64,000 nucleotides of DNA, taken from positions 10,318-74,317 of the forward strand of contig NZ_JBILJQ010000018.1 of assembly GCF_044377145.1 (NCBI RefSeq), read 5' to 3'. The notes under the pieces are model-generated. The model saw nothing but the letters and a program-made list of their open reading frames with translations, searched no databases and was not told where the DNA came from. Below are positions 8,106-16,700 of this stretch, piece after piece (the first letter of the stretch is position 1; each line of letters begins with the position of its first letter). The translations under genes were made by a program, and so were the position numbers. The stretch is from Aquimonas sp044377145. Lineage in GTDB: Bacteria > Pseudomonadota > Gammaproteobacteria > Xanthomonadales > Xanthomonadaceae.

Positions 8106-9788
8106 TCAGCGCCCGCCGCCGCTACGCCAGATCGACCAGATCAGCCAGGTCCCGCAGGCGCCGGCGCCGAGGAAGCCGAGCAGGCCGAACAATGGCAACC
8201 CGAACAGGGTCGGCCCGCCGGCAACCGTCATCACGATCGAGGAGCCGATGATCAGCGCCGCGGTGACGGTGCCGACGGTGAGCCGGTTCATCGAATGCTC
8301 GACCTGTTCGCCGAAACGCTTCAGGCGGTCGACATCGATGTGCACATTGAAGCGTCCGCGGCGCGCGGTCTGCAGCAGCTGGCGCAGCTCGCGCGGCATC
8401 GCCGCCAGCAGGGAAAGCGCATCCCCGGCAGCGCGCCAGCCGCGACGCGCCATCGCCCTGGGCCGATAGCGGCGCAGCACCGAGCGGCGCAGGAACGGCG
8501 CTGCCTCAGTCGCCATGTCGAAGCTCGGATCGAGCATGCGGCCCATGCCTTCGAGCGTTACGAACACCTTGATCACCAGCGCCAGGTCAGCCGGCAGCAC
8601 CAGATGGTGGTCGCGCAGCAGGGCCATCACCTCCCCCAGCAGACGGCCGAACTGCAGCTGGCCGAGCGGCACGCTGTGGTAGCTGTCGATCAGCGCGTCG
8701 ATGTCTTCGGTGAGCGCGCCCTCGTCCAGCTCACCCTCTTCGGCCCAGGCCAGCAGCACCTCGACTACGGCAGCCGTGTCGCGCGCGACCAGGCCCTGCA
8801 TCAGTTCGACCAGCTGCGCACGGCGCGCTTCCGACAGCCGCCCGACCATGCCGAAATCGATCAGGCCGAGACGGTCGCCGACCAGCCAGAACACGTTGCC
8901 CGCATGTGGATCGGCGTGGAAGAAGCCGTCCTCGAACATCATCTTCAGCACCGCCTGGGCGCCGAGCCGGGCGACTGTGGCGCGGTCGGCACCGGCGGCG
9001 TCGAGTGCTGCGGAATCACACAGCGGCACGCCGTCGATGTAGTCCTGAACATTCACCCGCGGACCGGTCAGCGGCCAATGCACCCGCGGCACCCCGATCT
9101 TCGGGTTCGCCGCAAAGCTCAGCGCGATCCGCTCGGCATGGCGGCCCTCGGCGGCGAAATCGAGCTCGCGCCGCAGCGAGGACTTCAGCTGCCGCACCAG
9201 GGCCAGCGGCTGATAGCGCCGCCATTCCGGCCACTCCGATTCGACCATTTTGGCGATCCGCTCCAGCAATCGCGTGTCGGCCTCGATCACCGGCTCGATG
9301 CCCGGCCGGCGGATCTTAACCACCACCGCGGTTCCCTCATGCAGGCGGGCGCGATGCACCTGAGCGATCGAGGCCGCTGCCAGCGGCGTGGTGTCGAATT
9401 CGGCGAACACGGTCTCCACGCTGCCGCCCAGGTCCTCTTCAAGCTGCGCGCGCAGCTGCTCGAACTCAATCGGCGGGACCTTGTTTTGCAGCTTTTCGAA
9501 CTCGGCGATCCACTCCGGCCCGAACAGGTCCACGCGCGTCGCCAGCACCTGGCCGAGCTTGACGAAACACGGCCCCAGTTCTTCCAGCACGCAGCGCACG
9601 CGCTGTTCGGGCTTGAGCGCGACCAGCGCCTCCAGATTCTGCGTCGGCAGCACCCGCCCGACCCGCTCCAGCGCACCCAGAAGGCCCAGCCGCCGAACCA
9701 CATCGCCAAAGCCATGCCGCACGAGCACCACCGCCACTTCGTGCAGGCGGCCCAAGTCTCGTGCGGCGGTGAGGGTTTCCCAGAGCAT
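8106..9788 (-). CDS. ABC1/AarF/UbiB-family atypical kinase
   Basis: 560 aa from ATG 9788 (an upstream in-frame GTG at 9839 is possible). The protein has the ABC1 hallmarks: CFVKLGQVLATR (KxGQ helix), the Ala-rich loop AAASIAQVHRA in place of a glycine loop, VVVKIRRPG lysine, ADPHAGN catalytic loop and LIDFGMVG. Two hydrophobic segments lie at the C-terminus, with Trp and Gly-rich turns. The UbiB group supports ubiquinone biosynthesis or lipid-soluble isoprenoid handling in the inner membrane. No ubi genes are near, so it may be a second AarF-like paralogue rather than UbiB itself. The N-terminus matches the family start (MLWETLTAARDLGRLHEVAVVLVRHGF), which is why the shorter start is preferred. 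Confidence 0.88.
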   Translation of the reverse strand: MLWETLTAARDLGRLHEVAVVLVRHGFGDVVRRLGLLGALERVGRVLPTQNLEALVALKPEQRVRCVLEELGPCFVKLGQVLATRVDLFGPEWIAEFEKLQNKVPPIEFEQLRAQLEEDLGGSVETVFAEFDTTPLAAASIAQVHRARLHEGTAVVVKIRRPGIEPVIEADTRLLERIAKMVESEWPEWRRYQPLALVRQLKSSLRRELDFAAEGRHAERIALSFAANPKIGVPRVHWPLTGPRVNVQDYIDGVPLCDSAALDAAGADRATVARLGAQAVLKMMFEDGFFHADPHAGNVFWLVGDRLGLIDFGMVGRLSEARRAQLVELMQGLVARDTAAVVEVLLAWAEEGELDEGALTEDIDALIDSYHSVPLGQLQFGRLLGEVMALLRDHHLVLPADLALVIKVFVTLEGMGRMLDPSFDMATEAAPFLRRSVLRRYRPRAMARRGWRAAGDALSLLAAMPRELRQLLQTARRGRFNVHIDVDRLKRFGEQVEHSMNRLTVGTVTAALIIGSSIVMTVAGGPTLFGLPLFGLLGFLGAGACGTWLIWSIWRSGGGR

Positions 9789-9865
9789 GGACGGGAGTGT
9801 AGACGCCCGGCTGTAGCTGGGCGCGGTGTAGGCTGACACGCCTCAGCAGACACCCGAGCACCGCC

Positions 9866-10009
9866 ATGCAATCGCCGCCCGTTCCGAAGCTATGGCAGCA
9901 GCTGCTGATCTGGAGTCTCGGTTCGGTTTCGGTGCTGCAGGTCGGTGGCAGGTGCGTGTGCGCGTGCGACGAGCACAATGCGTGGAAAGCATCGGCACGC
10001 ACAGGATGA
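9866..10009 (+). CDS. Small ORF, possibly the N-terminal stub of a membrane protein
   Basis: 47 codons, divergent from the kinase gene. It begins MQSPPVPKLWQQLLIWSLGS, which looks like a cytoplasmic lead followed by a membrane segment, and ends 14 bp before the first 89-bp palindromic element. It may be what is left of a longer gene truncated when the repeat cluster inserted. No family recognised; it may also be chance. Confidence 0.2.
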   Translation: MQSPPVPKLWQQLLIWSLGSVSVLQVGGRCVCACDEHNAWKASARTG

Positions 10010-10023
10010 GAGGCTGTTCGTCT

Positions 10024-10112
10024 GGTGGGTCAAGACCCACCCTATGAACGAAGCGCGCACGGTGCAGGTATCGGCCGCTCCCGGATCCGCATAGGGTGGG
10101 TCTTGACCCACC
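10024..10112. repeat. 89-bp paired REP element (BIME-like), copy 1
   Basis: Two inverted copies of a 22-bp arm, at 10024-10045 and 10091-10112. Each arm is itself palindromic (core GGTGGGTCAAGACCCACC). The arms are separated by a 45-bp spacer that is largely shared with copy 2. The layout is that of paired REP sequences mobilised by RAYT transposases. Confidence 0.85.
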
Positions 10113-10241
10113 GCCCTCCCGCGCCAATGCTCACGCCGCCCGGATGCGTCCGAGCGCCTGCCGCGACGACCTTGGGGTTCTGGTGACTGTCGCGTCGAAT
10201 GCGGCGACAGCCAAACCGGTGGCCCGGGTCAAGGCCGAAGT

Positions 10242-10751
10242 TCAGCCGGCGATCGAGTTGCCCCAGTCTGGCGCGAGCAAACCGTCGCGGACGTGGCGAT
10301 GGAAGCTCGAATGCGGCCAATCCCGAGCGCGCTCGGCGTAGCCATGCTTGACCGGGTTGTAATGGATGTAATCGATATGGGCGTGCAGGTCGCGTTCGTC
10401 GAGGATGAGACGCTCGTAGTATCGCCGCTGCCAGATGCCACGCTCACCCTTTGCGCTGCGGCTGGGGCTGAGCGATTCGCCCAGCGGTAGGCCGCGGGAG
10501 AACACGGTCTTGATCTGGCGCCAGCGTGTGGCGTTGTCAGCGTCGTCTTCGGGCAGCGACCACAAACAGTGGAGATGATCTGGCAGCACGACCGCGGCCA
10601 CCAGTTCGAAGGACCGCTGGGTACGGGTTGCGCGAAAAGCTTCGCGTAGCAGAGTGATGTGATCCACCAGCAGGCTCTGCTCGCGGTTCCAGAGATTCAC
10701 CGTGAAGAAGCAGGTCGCTCCGGGTGTATGAAGGCGTCGATAGTTCGGCAT
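10242..10751 (-). CDS. REP-associated tyrosine transposase (RAYT, TnpA-REP family)
   Basis: 169 aa from ATG 10751 (MPNYRR, the usual RAYT start; an in-frame GTG two codons upstream is possible). The HUH motif HLH is at residues 59-61 (VLPDHLHCLW). The C-terminal helix HIDYIHYNPVKHG carries the candidate nucleophilic tyrosine (Y128 is most likely, Y131 the alternative). The length and the final SSFHRHV segment are typical. RAYTs are single-copy domesticated relatives of IS200/IS605 transposases that nick and move REP palindromes. The gene lies between two 89-bp paired palindromes and one solo arm, which are its probable substrates. Confidence 0.92.
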   Translation of the reverse strand: MPNYRRLHTPGATCFFTVNLWNREQSLLVDHITLLREAFRATRTQRSFELVAAVVLPDHLHCLWSLPEDDADNATRWRQIKTVFSRGLPLGESLSPSRSAKGERGIWQRRYYERLILDERDLHAHIDYIHYNPVKHGYAERARDWPHSSFHRHVRDGLLAPDWGNSIAG

Positions 10752-10894
10752 GCCCACGATGATGTCCCGACCCGGGGAGGCCGGCGATCGCGAAGTGGCG
10801 CGCTGTCGGGTAGGAGTTCTCCCCGGCCCGACGACACTGTCCCGAGCCGGTGCATCACCGGCAGACCTCCAATCCGAAAGGTTGCGCTTCGCCC

Positions 10895-10916
10895 ATAGGG
10901 TGGGTCTTGACCCACC
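10895..10916. repeat. Solo REP arm
   Basis: Single palindromic arm with core GGGTGGGTCTTGACCCACC, identical to the arms of the 89-bp elements. It lies about 145 bp upstream of the RAYT start. Confidence 0.8.
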
Positions 10917-11050
10917 GCGCTCGCGCGGCTTTCAGGTGTTCGAGCATGGTCGCAAGGGCCCGACGACAAACCCGTCGGATCTCAATCGGGGCACGCAATC
11001 GGCGTGGTCCGACACCAAGCAAACGCAGAGCGCGGCGAAGGTTGAGGTTA

Positions 11051-11139
11051 GGTGGGTCAAGACCCACCCTATGGACGAAACGCGCACGCTGCAGGTATCG
11101 GCCGCACGCGGATCGACATAGGGTGGGTCTTGACCCACC
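11051..11139. repeat. 89-bp paired REP element (BIME-like), copy 2
   Basis: Arms at 11051-11072 and 11118-11139 around a 45-bp spacer that closely matches copy 1 (shared GCGCGCAC and GCAGGTATCGGCCGC). Copies 1 and 2 are equal in length and orientation and bracket the transposase gene. The stretch between the solo arm and this copy (10917-11050) holds no convincing gene. Confidence 0.85.
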
Positions 11140-11217
11140 GCGACCACGACACGACCACGACTCCGCACCTTGCCCAAAGGATTGCATCTCCGGCTGGACG
11201 CGTCTGGACGCGATCCG

Positions 11218-12069
11218 CTACGGATAGCTGAATCGCTTGACCAGGGTCAGCTCGCCCGGCGCGCGCATCGGCACCTGCACGGTTTCGCGTTTCTCATTCA
11301 CCGTGCCTTCCTGGCTGACCAGGGTGATGCTGGCGACGGTCAGCGCCTGTTCGGCTTCGCCCTCGCTGTAGCCGCCGCCGTAGAAATTCACGTAGACCAG
11401 GTACACGCCGGGTAACGGCGTGGGGCTGGCGAAAATTTCCGGCCCGTAGCCGGTAGTGACGTCGATATCGATGGCGCCGCCGTTGTCGAGCGAGCGCTGC
11501 CCGTACCAGGCATGGCCGCCGTCGGGCGTCACCACGTGCAGGTCGAGGTCGGTGCCGTCGGTGTCCCAGCCCAGCAGGATCCGCAGCTTGGCCGGGGTGG
11601 CGCCATTGGGCAGGGCGTAGAACTGCAGCCGGCGCCGCGCACTGTGGTCGCCACTGCGCAGCTCGATGCTGTTGCTGCCGGCAGGGAAGATGTAGGGGCG
11701 GTCGAAGCTGCCGTCGTCTTCGACCCGCTGCGGCATCGCCACGCCATTCACCACCAGCGTCGCCGGGCCCTTGGCAGCACCGCGCACGCGGCCGCGGATC
11801 CGCGCGCTGTCGGCCTGGTCGAGCGGGCTGCTGAGGTTGCTGGCCGGATAGTTCACTTCCTGCATGAAGTTCGCGCCCTCGCCGCCCTGCTGGCGCCAGC
11901 CGGCGCGCGGGCTGCTGAACTCGACGCTCGGGATGTCGGTGCTCGGGGTGTCAACGTCCGAGGTCTCCTGCGCGCCAACCAGCGGCGCCAGCAGCAGGCT
12001 GGTGATCAGCAGGGCCAGCCGCCTACTCAAGCAGCAGCCGGCGGGTCCAGTCTTCGATAAAGCTTTCAT
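11218..12069 (-). CDS. DUF2135 family secreted protein (YfaP/MagF-like), last gene of the A2M operon
   Basis: 283 aa from ATG 12069, overlapping the end of the preceding gene by 47 bp (an ATG at 12078 or a TTG near 12031 could also serve). A hydrophobic signal segment (RRLALLITSLLLAPLVGA) ends at AQE. The DUF2135 core includes LRILLGWDTDGTDLDLHVVTPDG, GGAIDIDVTTGYGPEIF and PGVYLVYVNFYGGG, an Asp-rich beta-sandwich that may bind calcium. The closing VNEKRETVQVPMRAPGELTLVKRF is nearly repeated in the DUF2135 protein at the other end of the operon, so the two are paralogues of equal length. In the P. aeruginosa Mag operon such proteins are envelope partners of the macroglobulin. Confidence 0.88.
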   Translation of the reverse strand: MKALSKTGPAGCCLSRRLALLITSLLLAPLVGAQETSDVDTPSTDIPSVEFSSPRAGWRQQGGEGANFMQEVNYPASNLSSPLDQADSARIRGRVRGAAKGPATLVVNGVAMPQRVEDDGSFDRPYIFPAGSNSIELRSGDHSARRRLQFYALPNGATPAKLRILLGWDTDGTDLDLHVVTPDGGHAWYGQRSLDNGGAIDIDVTTGYGPEIFASPTPLPGVYLVYVNFYGGGYSEGEAEQALTVASITLVSQEGTVNEKRETVQVPMRAPGELTLVKRFSYP

Positions 12070-13687
12070 CTTCGCCATGGGGATGGGCCTCGAAGCCCAA
12101 GTGGAGGTATTCGTGGGTAAGGTCGAGCCGATCCTGCTGGCTGCGCAGGCCGCGCACATGGATGCGCTTGCGCGCGCGGTCGACGAAGGGTCGGCCGCTG
12201 AGCAATCGGCAGACTTCGAAATCGCTGCGCTCCTGGTAGCCGGGCTCGGCCTGCAGGCGCGGGCGCCAGCGCGGCAGCTGGGCCTGCAGCCAGGCCTGTG
12301 CATCGGGCAAGGCCTCGCAGCGCGCCTGCGCCTGCTGCAGCGGGGCGAGATCGGCGCGCGGAAAGTGCTCACGCAGGATCGCGCTGACGCCCTCGCCGGC
12401 TGCCGCCGCGGCCTGCGCCTGGCGCCAGCCGAGCTGGTCCGCCCCGGCCTGATCGAGGTGATAGCGCACCGCGCTGCCGGCCAGAACGAGCTCGGCGCTG
12501 AAGGCGGCGTGGGCGCGTGCGGCCTCACCCGGCGGCTGCGCGAGCACGCGCTGGCGCGCGCTGCTGTCGTCGATACTCAGGCATTCGCCGGCGCGGCTGG
12601 CGTTCTGCTGCAGGTAGCTGCGGATGACGATGGCCAGCGCGCGCGCGGCGGCAGCGGGTTCGCTGGCGGCTTCGCGCTCCAGCACGCGGGCGACGTAGTC
12701 TTCGCCGCGCAGGCGGGCGATCAGGCGCGGGCCGCTGTCGGCGTAGTCGAGCAGCAATTCGCCTTCGGAACGGATCTCGAACTGGCTGCCGTGCTGGAAA
12801 TGCACCCGATAGCGGCCGCGCAGCGCGCCGGGTGCGGCCGGCTGCGCGGTGTCTGCATGTTCGACACGACGGATCGGATAGCGCGCGAACATTCGCACCT
12901 GCACGCAGTCCTCGCCAGCGGCGGGCAGTTGCACCGGCAGTGCTCGCGCCAGCGCCGGGGCGAAGCGGGTCAGCACGCTGCGGCTGGTGCCTTCGCCCTG
13001 CGCCCACAGCGGGCTGCCGTCGGCTGACCAGCCGGCAAATCCCGCAATGCGATCAGCGCTGTCGTCATCGCGGTGCCAGCTCCAGGTCTTGACCCGCAGC
13101 TGCGAGCCCAGCGCATCGAACACGGCCGCTGGCTGCTGCAGCACCGCGGCGGCCAGCAGCTGCTGCTGGGCCTGGCGGGTCGGCAAGCGCGCCAGCAGGG
13201 CCAGCAGTTCGTCGATCCGCACTTTCGTGTCGGGCCGGAGCTGGTCGAGCTCCAGCAGCCAGGCCGGCGCCTGCTGTCGGGCCCAGTAGCTGCGCCAGGC
13301 GTTGGCATCGATCTGCAGCCGCGCGGGTTCGAAGTACAGGCCGCAGGAGCGCAGCAGGGCGTCGTTGCGTTCGATCTTCTGACCGGGCTCGCAGCAGTAG
13401 ACTTCGTCGCGGTGCTGGCCACTGCAGGTGTAGGCCGGTTCGTTCTGTTGGGTATCCAGCAGCCAGGCGTGCGCGAACAGCTTCCACACGCTGCCCAGCG
13501 GCGCGCGCAGCGCTGCGGCGTCGGGCATCGGCGCTTCGCCACCGTCGACGCCGAGCTGACGCACGCGCAGCGCGCCATCGCGCAGTTCGGCCAGCTGCAG
13601 GGTGTCGGCCTGCAGCTGCGGCGCGAGTGCGGCGAGCGTCGCCGCCAGCGCGATGCGCAGGTGGCGCCGATTGGCAAAGTTGGGCAT
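12023..13687 (-). CDS. DUF2300 family protein (YfaQ/MagE-like)
   Basis: 554 aa with a signal peptide (ALAATLAALAPQLQA). The body contains several Cys residues that could form disulfides (YTCSGQ, VYCCEPG, LRSCGLYFEP) and ends with a segment containing HEYLH at residues 525-529. That is an HExxH zinc-protease-type motif followed by acidic residues (HPHGEDESFIED). E. coli YfaQ and P. aeruginosa MagE are the family anchors; their biochemical role is not established as far as I know. The gene starts 60 bp after the macroglobulin stop and overlaps the start of the last gene, consistent with one transcript. The HExxH suggests a metal-dependent activity, but conservation across the family must be checked. 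Confidence 0.85.
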   Translation of the reverse strand: MPNFANRRHLRIALAATLAALAPQLQADTLQLAELRDGALRVRQLGVDGGEAPMPDAAALRAPLGSVWKLFAHAWLLDTQQNEPAYTCSGQHRDEVYCCEPGQKIERNDALLRSCGLYFEPARLQIDANAWRSYWARQQAPAWLLELDQLRPDTKVRIDELLALLARLPTRQAQQQLLAAAVLQQPAAVFDALGSQLRVKTWSWHRDDDSADRIAGFAGWSADGSPLWAQGEGTSRSVLTRFAPALARALPVQLPAAGEDCVQVRMFARYPIRRVEHADTAQPAAPGALRGRYRVHFQHGSQFEIRSEGELLLDYADSGPRLIARLRGEDYVARVLEREAASEPAAAARALAIVIRSYLQQNASRAGECLSIDDSSARQRVLAQPPGEAARAHAAFSAELVLAGSAVRYHLDQAGADQLGWRQAQAAAAAGEGVSAILREHFPRADLAPLQQAQARCEALPDAQAWLQAQLPRWRPRLQAEPGYQERSDFEVCRLLSGRPFVDRARKRIHVRGLRSQQDRLDLTHEYLHLGFEAHPHGEDESFIEDWTRRLLLE

Positions 13688-13747
13688 CCGCTCAGGGCCG
13701 TGCTGCTGGCATCGGTGCGCCGGTGTCGGCGCCGTGTCCGGCGATGC

Positions 13748-16700
13748 TCACTCCACCACCACCCGCGCCAGCGCCGGCTCGGTTTCCCAGGCTTCCTGGC
13801 CGGGCTGGTACATGCGGGTGTAGCGCGCCGGTGGGAGCTTGAACTCGCCGCGCTGCGAGAACCGCAGCAGATGGCGGTAGCTGGCGGTGCCGACCAGTAC
13901 ATCGACCGGCAGCGCGTAGGCGAGCTGGCCGGGTTCGTGGCGGGCGCGCTCCAGCGCCGGTGCGGCGACATCGCCGCTGCCGGCGACCAGGTTCAGGCCC
14001 CAGGTGGTGCGCTCGACATCGGCACCGGGCGGCAGCGGCACTTCGACCAGGCCGTAGTGCAGGGCGCCGTCCGCAGTGTTGCGCAGTTCGATCTCGTCCA
14101 GATACAGCGCACTGCTCTGCAGCGGTGCATCGGCGGCGACCGCCTGCAGGCTGAACTCGAACGCGCTGCTGCCGGGCACCAGCTTCCACAGCCGGCGGCT
14201 GATCTGCACCGGCAGCTCGCTGCTGGGGCTGGCGGCGCTGTCGTAGCCAATCCGTGCGCTGAGCACCGTGCCCGGCAGCTGTGCGAAGGCCAGATCGGTC
14301 GGCGGCTGCGCGCCGGTCCAGCGCCAGCGCGGCTCAAGTGCCGGGCCATCGACACGCTGCCAGTCGCCCGTCGGGGCCGGTGCTGCGGCGCTGTCGCCGG
14401 CGGCGGCGGCCTGCTGCAGCCAGCTCAGGGCCAGCGCACGTTCCAGGGTCGACTGCTCGGGCGCGAGCTGGGCGAACACGGCGGCGATCGCCGCTGGATC
14501 CGCCGCGCCGCGGTGCAGACGCAGCGCCTGCGCGAACGGCAATGCGCTCTCGGCCAGCCGACGCTCGGCAGCCTCGGCCAGCTTGGCCAGTTTGGGCGGC
14601 GCCTCAAGTTTCAGTTCCGCGGCCAGACGCAGGCCCAGCAGGGTGGCGGCAGCATGCGCCTGGGCCGAATTCGGCGCGGCGAAAACCAGGCTGTCCACGA
14701 CCTCGATCGTGTCCGGCTGTTCGGGCATCGGCGTTTCCGCCAGCGCGCTGAGCGCGCCTTCCAGCAGGGTCTTCACCGGCAGCTGCATCGCATGCGCGAA
14801 GTCGAGGATCAGCATCCGCTTCAGCGGCGCCATGCCGTCGGCCTGCTCGCTGTAGATCTGCAGCACGCGTTCGAAGTGGCCGGGCGGCAGCGCCACGCCG
14901 AGCGCGCGGCTGGCGTGGAAGTCGGCGTAGTAGGCATAGGCGGTCAGGAAGGCGTCTTCGCTGCCCTCCGCGCCCCACCAGCTGAAGCGTGCGCTGGGGC
15001 CGGCCATCTGCATCAGCCGCAGGCGACCGTTCGCCAACACCAGGCGCAGCCGATCCTGCTGGGCCGGGCTGGCCTGCTGCAGACTGGGCAGGGCCAGCGC
15101 CAGCGGCAGCAGGCGGCTGGCGGTCTGCTCGCTGCAGCCCCAGGGGTAGTCGATCAGGTCATCCAGCGCGCTGCGGAACAGGGCCGCGCTGCCGACCGCA
15201 AGCCGTAGCTCGATCTCACCGGCATCGGCCGGCAGCGCCAGCGGCGTGCTCGCCGCGTTCGGCTGCAGGCTCAGGCTGGAGCGCGCCCGCCAGGTTTCGG
15301 CGAGGGCTTCGAGATCGACGCTGAGCGCGTCGGCGCGCTGATCGTTCTGATACAGCTCGGCCACCAGCTCGCCGCCGCTGGCGGTGTCGAGCGCGTCAAT
15401 GGCAAGGAAGTTGGCGCCGCGCTGCAGCCGATGCGGCTGGCGCTGCTCGCTGCCCTTCCAGCGGCTGAGCAGCTCGACGTCGACCGCTTCGCTGCCCTGG
15501 TTGAACGCCAACAGGCCGAGCTGAGGCGCATCGCCGGCGCGGAACTGGGTCGGTCCGGACCATTTCAGATACAGCGGCTGCTCGCTACGGATGAAGGCGC
15601 GGCGCTGGCCGACAAGGCCGTCGTCGGCGACCGCACGTGCGGTGATGCGCCAGCGGGTCAGCGAGTCCGGCATGCGGAAGCTCAGCCGCGCCCGACCCTG
15701 GGCATCGGTCTGCAGCAGCGGCGCCCAGGCTGCGGTATCGACTTCTTCGCGACGCGGCCGCTCCAGCACCTTGACCCCGCGCTCGCTGCGGTTGCCGGCC
15801 GGCGGCGGGCTGGGTCGGCCCGGCAGGGCGACGTCGTAGCTGATGAAGGACAGGCTGGCCGCGGTCCGCACATTGTTACGCCGCGGATGGAAGAAGAACT
15901 CGCCGATGGTCGGTGCGATCTCCGGCTGCAGCGCATAGATCATCTCGTCGACCACCGACACCGTCAGCCGGGTCGGCTGCGGCTTGCCGTCGCGCGTGGT
16001 TTCGAACTCCAGCGTCACCGTTTCGCCGGGCCGATACAGCTCGCGCTCGGGGCGGATGGCGACCTCGATCGAAGGCATCGTCACCTTGATGCCGGCGTTC
16101 TGGAAGCTGTATTCGCCGGCCTGGGTGTAGAGCACAGAAAAGGTCAGATTGGGCGCGAACTCCGCGGTGACCGGAATGCGCGCGCGGAACTGCGTCTCGT
16201 TGAGGCGTTCGAGGCTGAGCCAGTCGGCGCCGGCACTGAGCAGGGCGGTGGCTTCGACCTGATCGCGCTCCAGCGTCAGCAGGGCCTCGGCGACCGGCTG
16301 CGGAAACGTCAGCAGGGCTTCGGCGGTGGCGCCGTGCTGGTATTCGGCCTGGTCGAGAACAATCTCGATGCTGCCCGGGCTGGCGCGCACGCCGTCGCCG
16401 CTGACCGCGTGACCGGTGCCGCCGAGGATCTGCCCGTGCTGATTGAGCAGGCTGATGTTGTAGGTGCCGGGCTGGGGCAGCCTCAACTCGAAGCTGTCGG
16501 CATCCGCGGCCAGCGCGCCCTCGCCGCGGCTGCGGTCTTCCAGTCGGACCCAGGTGTAGCGCTGTGGCGCATCGCCGCGCTGGTCGCCCTCGGCGCTGTA
16601 GCGCAGGCGCAGGGTGTCGCCGACCGCACTGAAGCGGCGCTCGGCCTGCAGCCGGTACTGCGCGGCGCCGCGCTCGATCAGGATCTCCTTGCTGCTGCGC

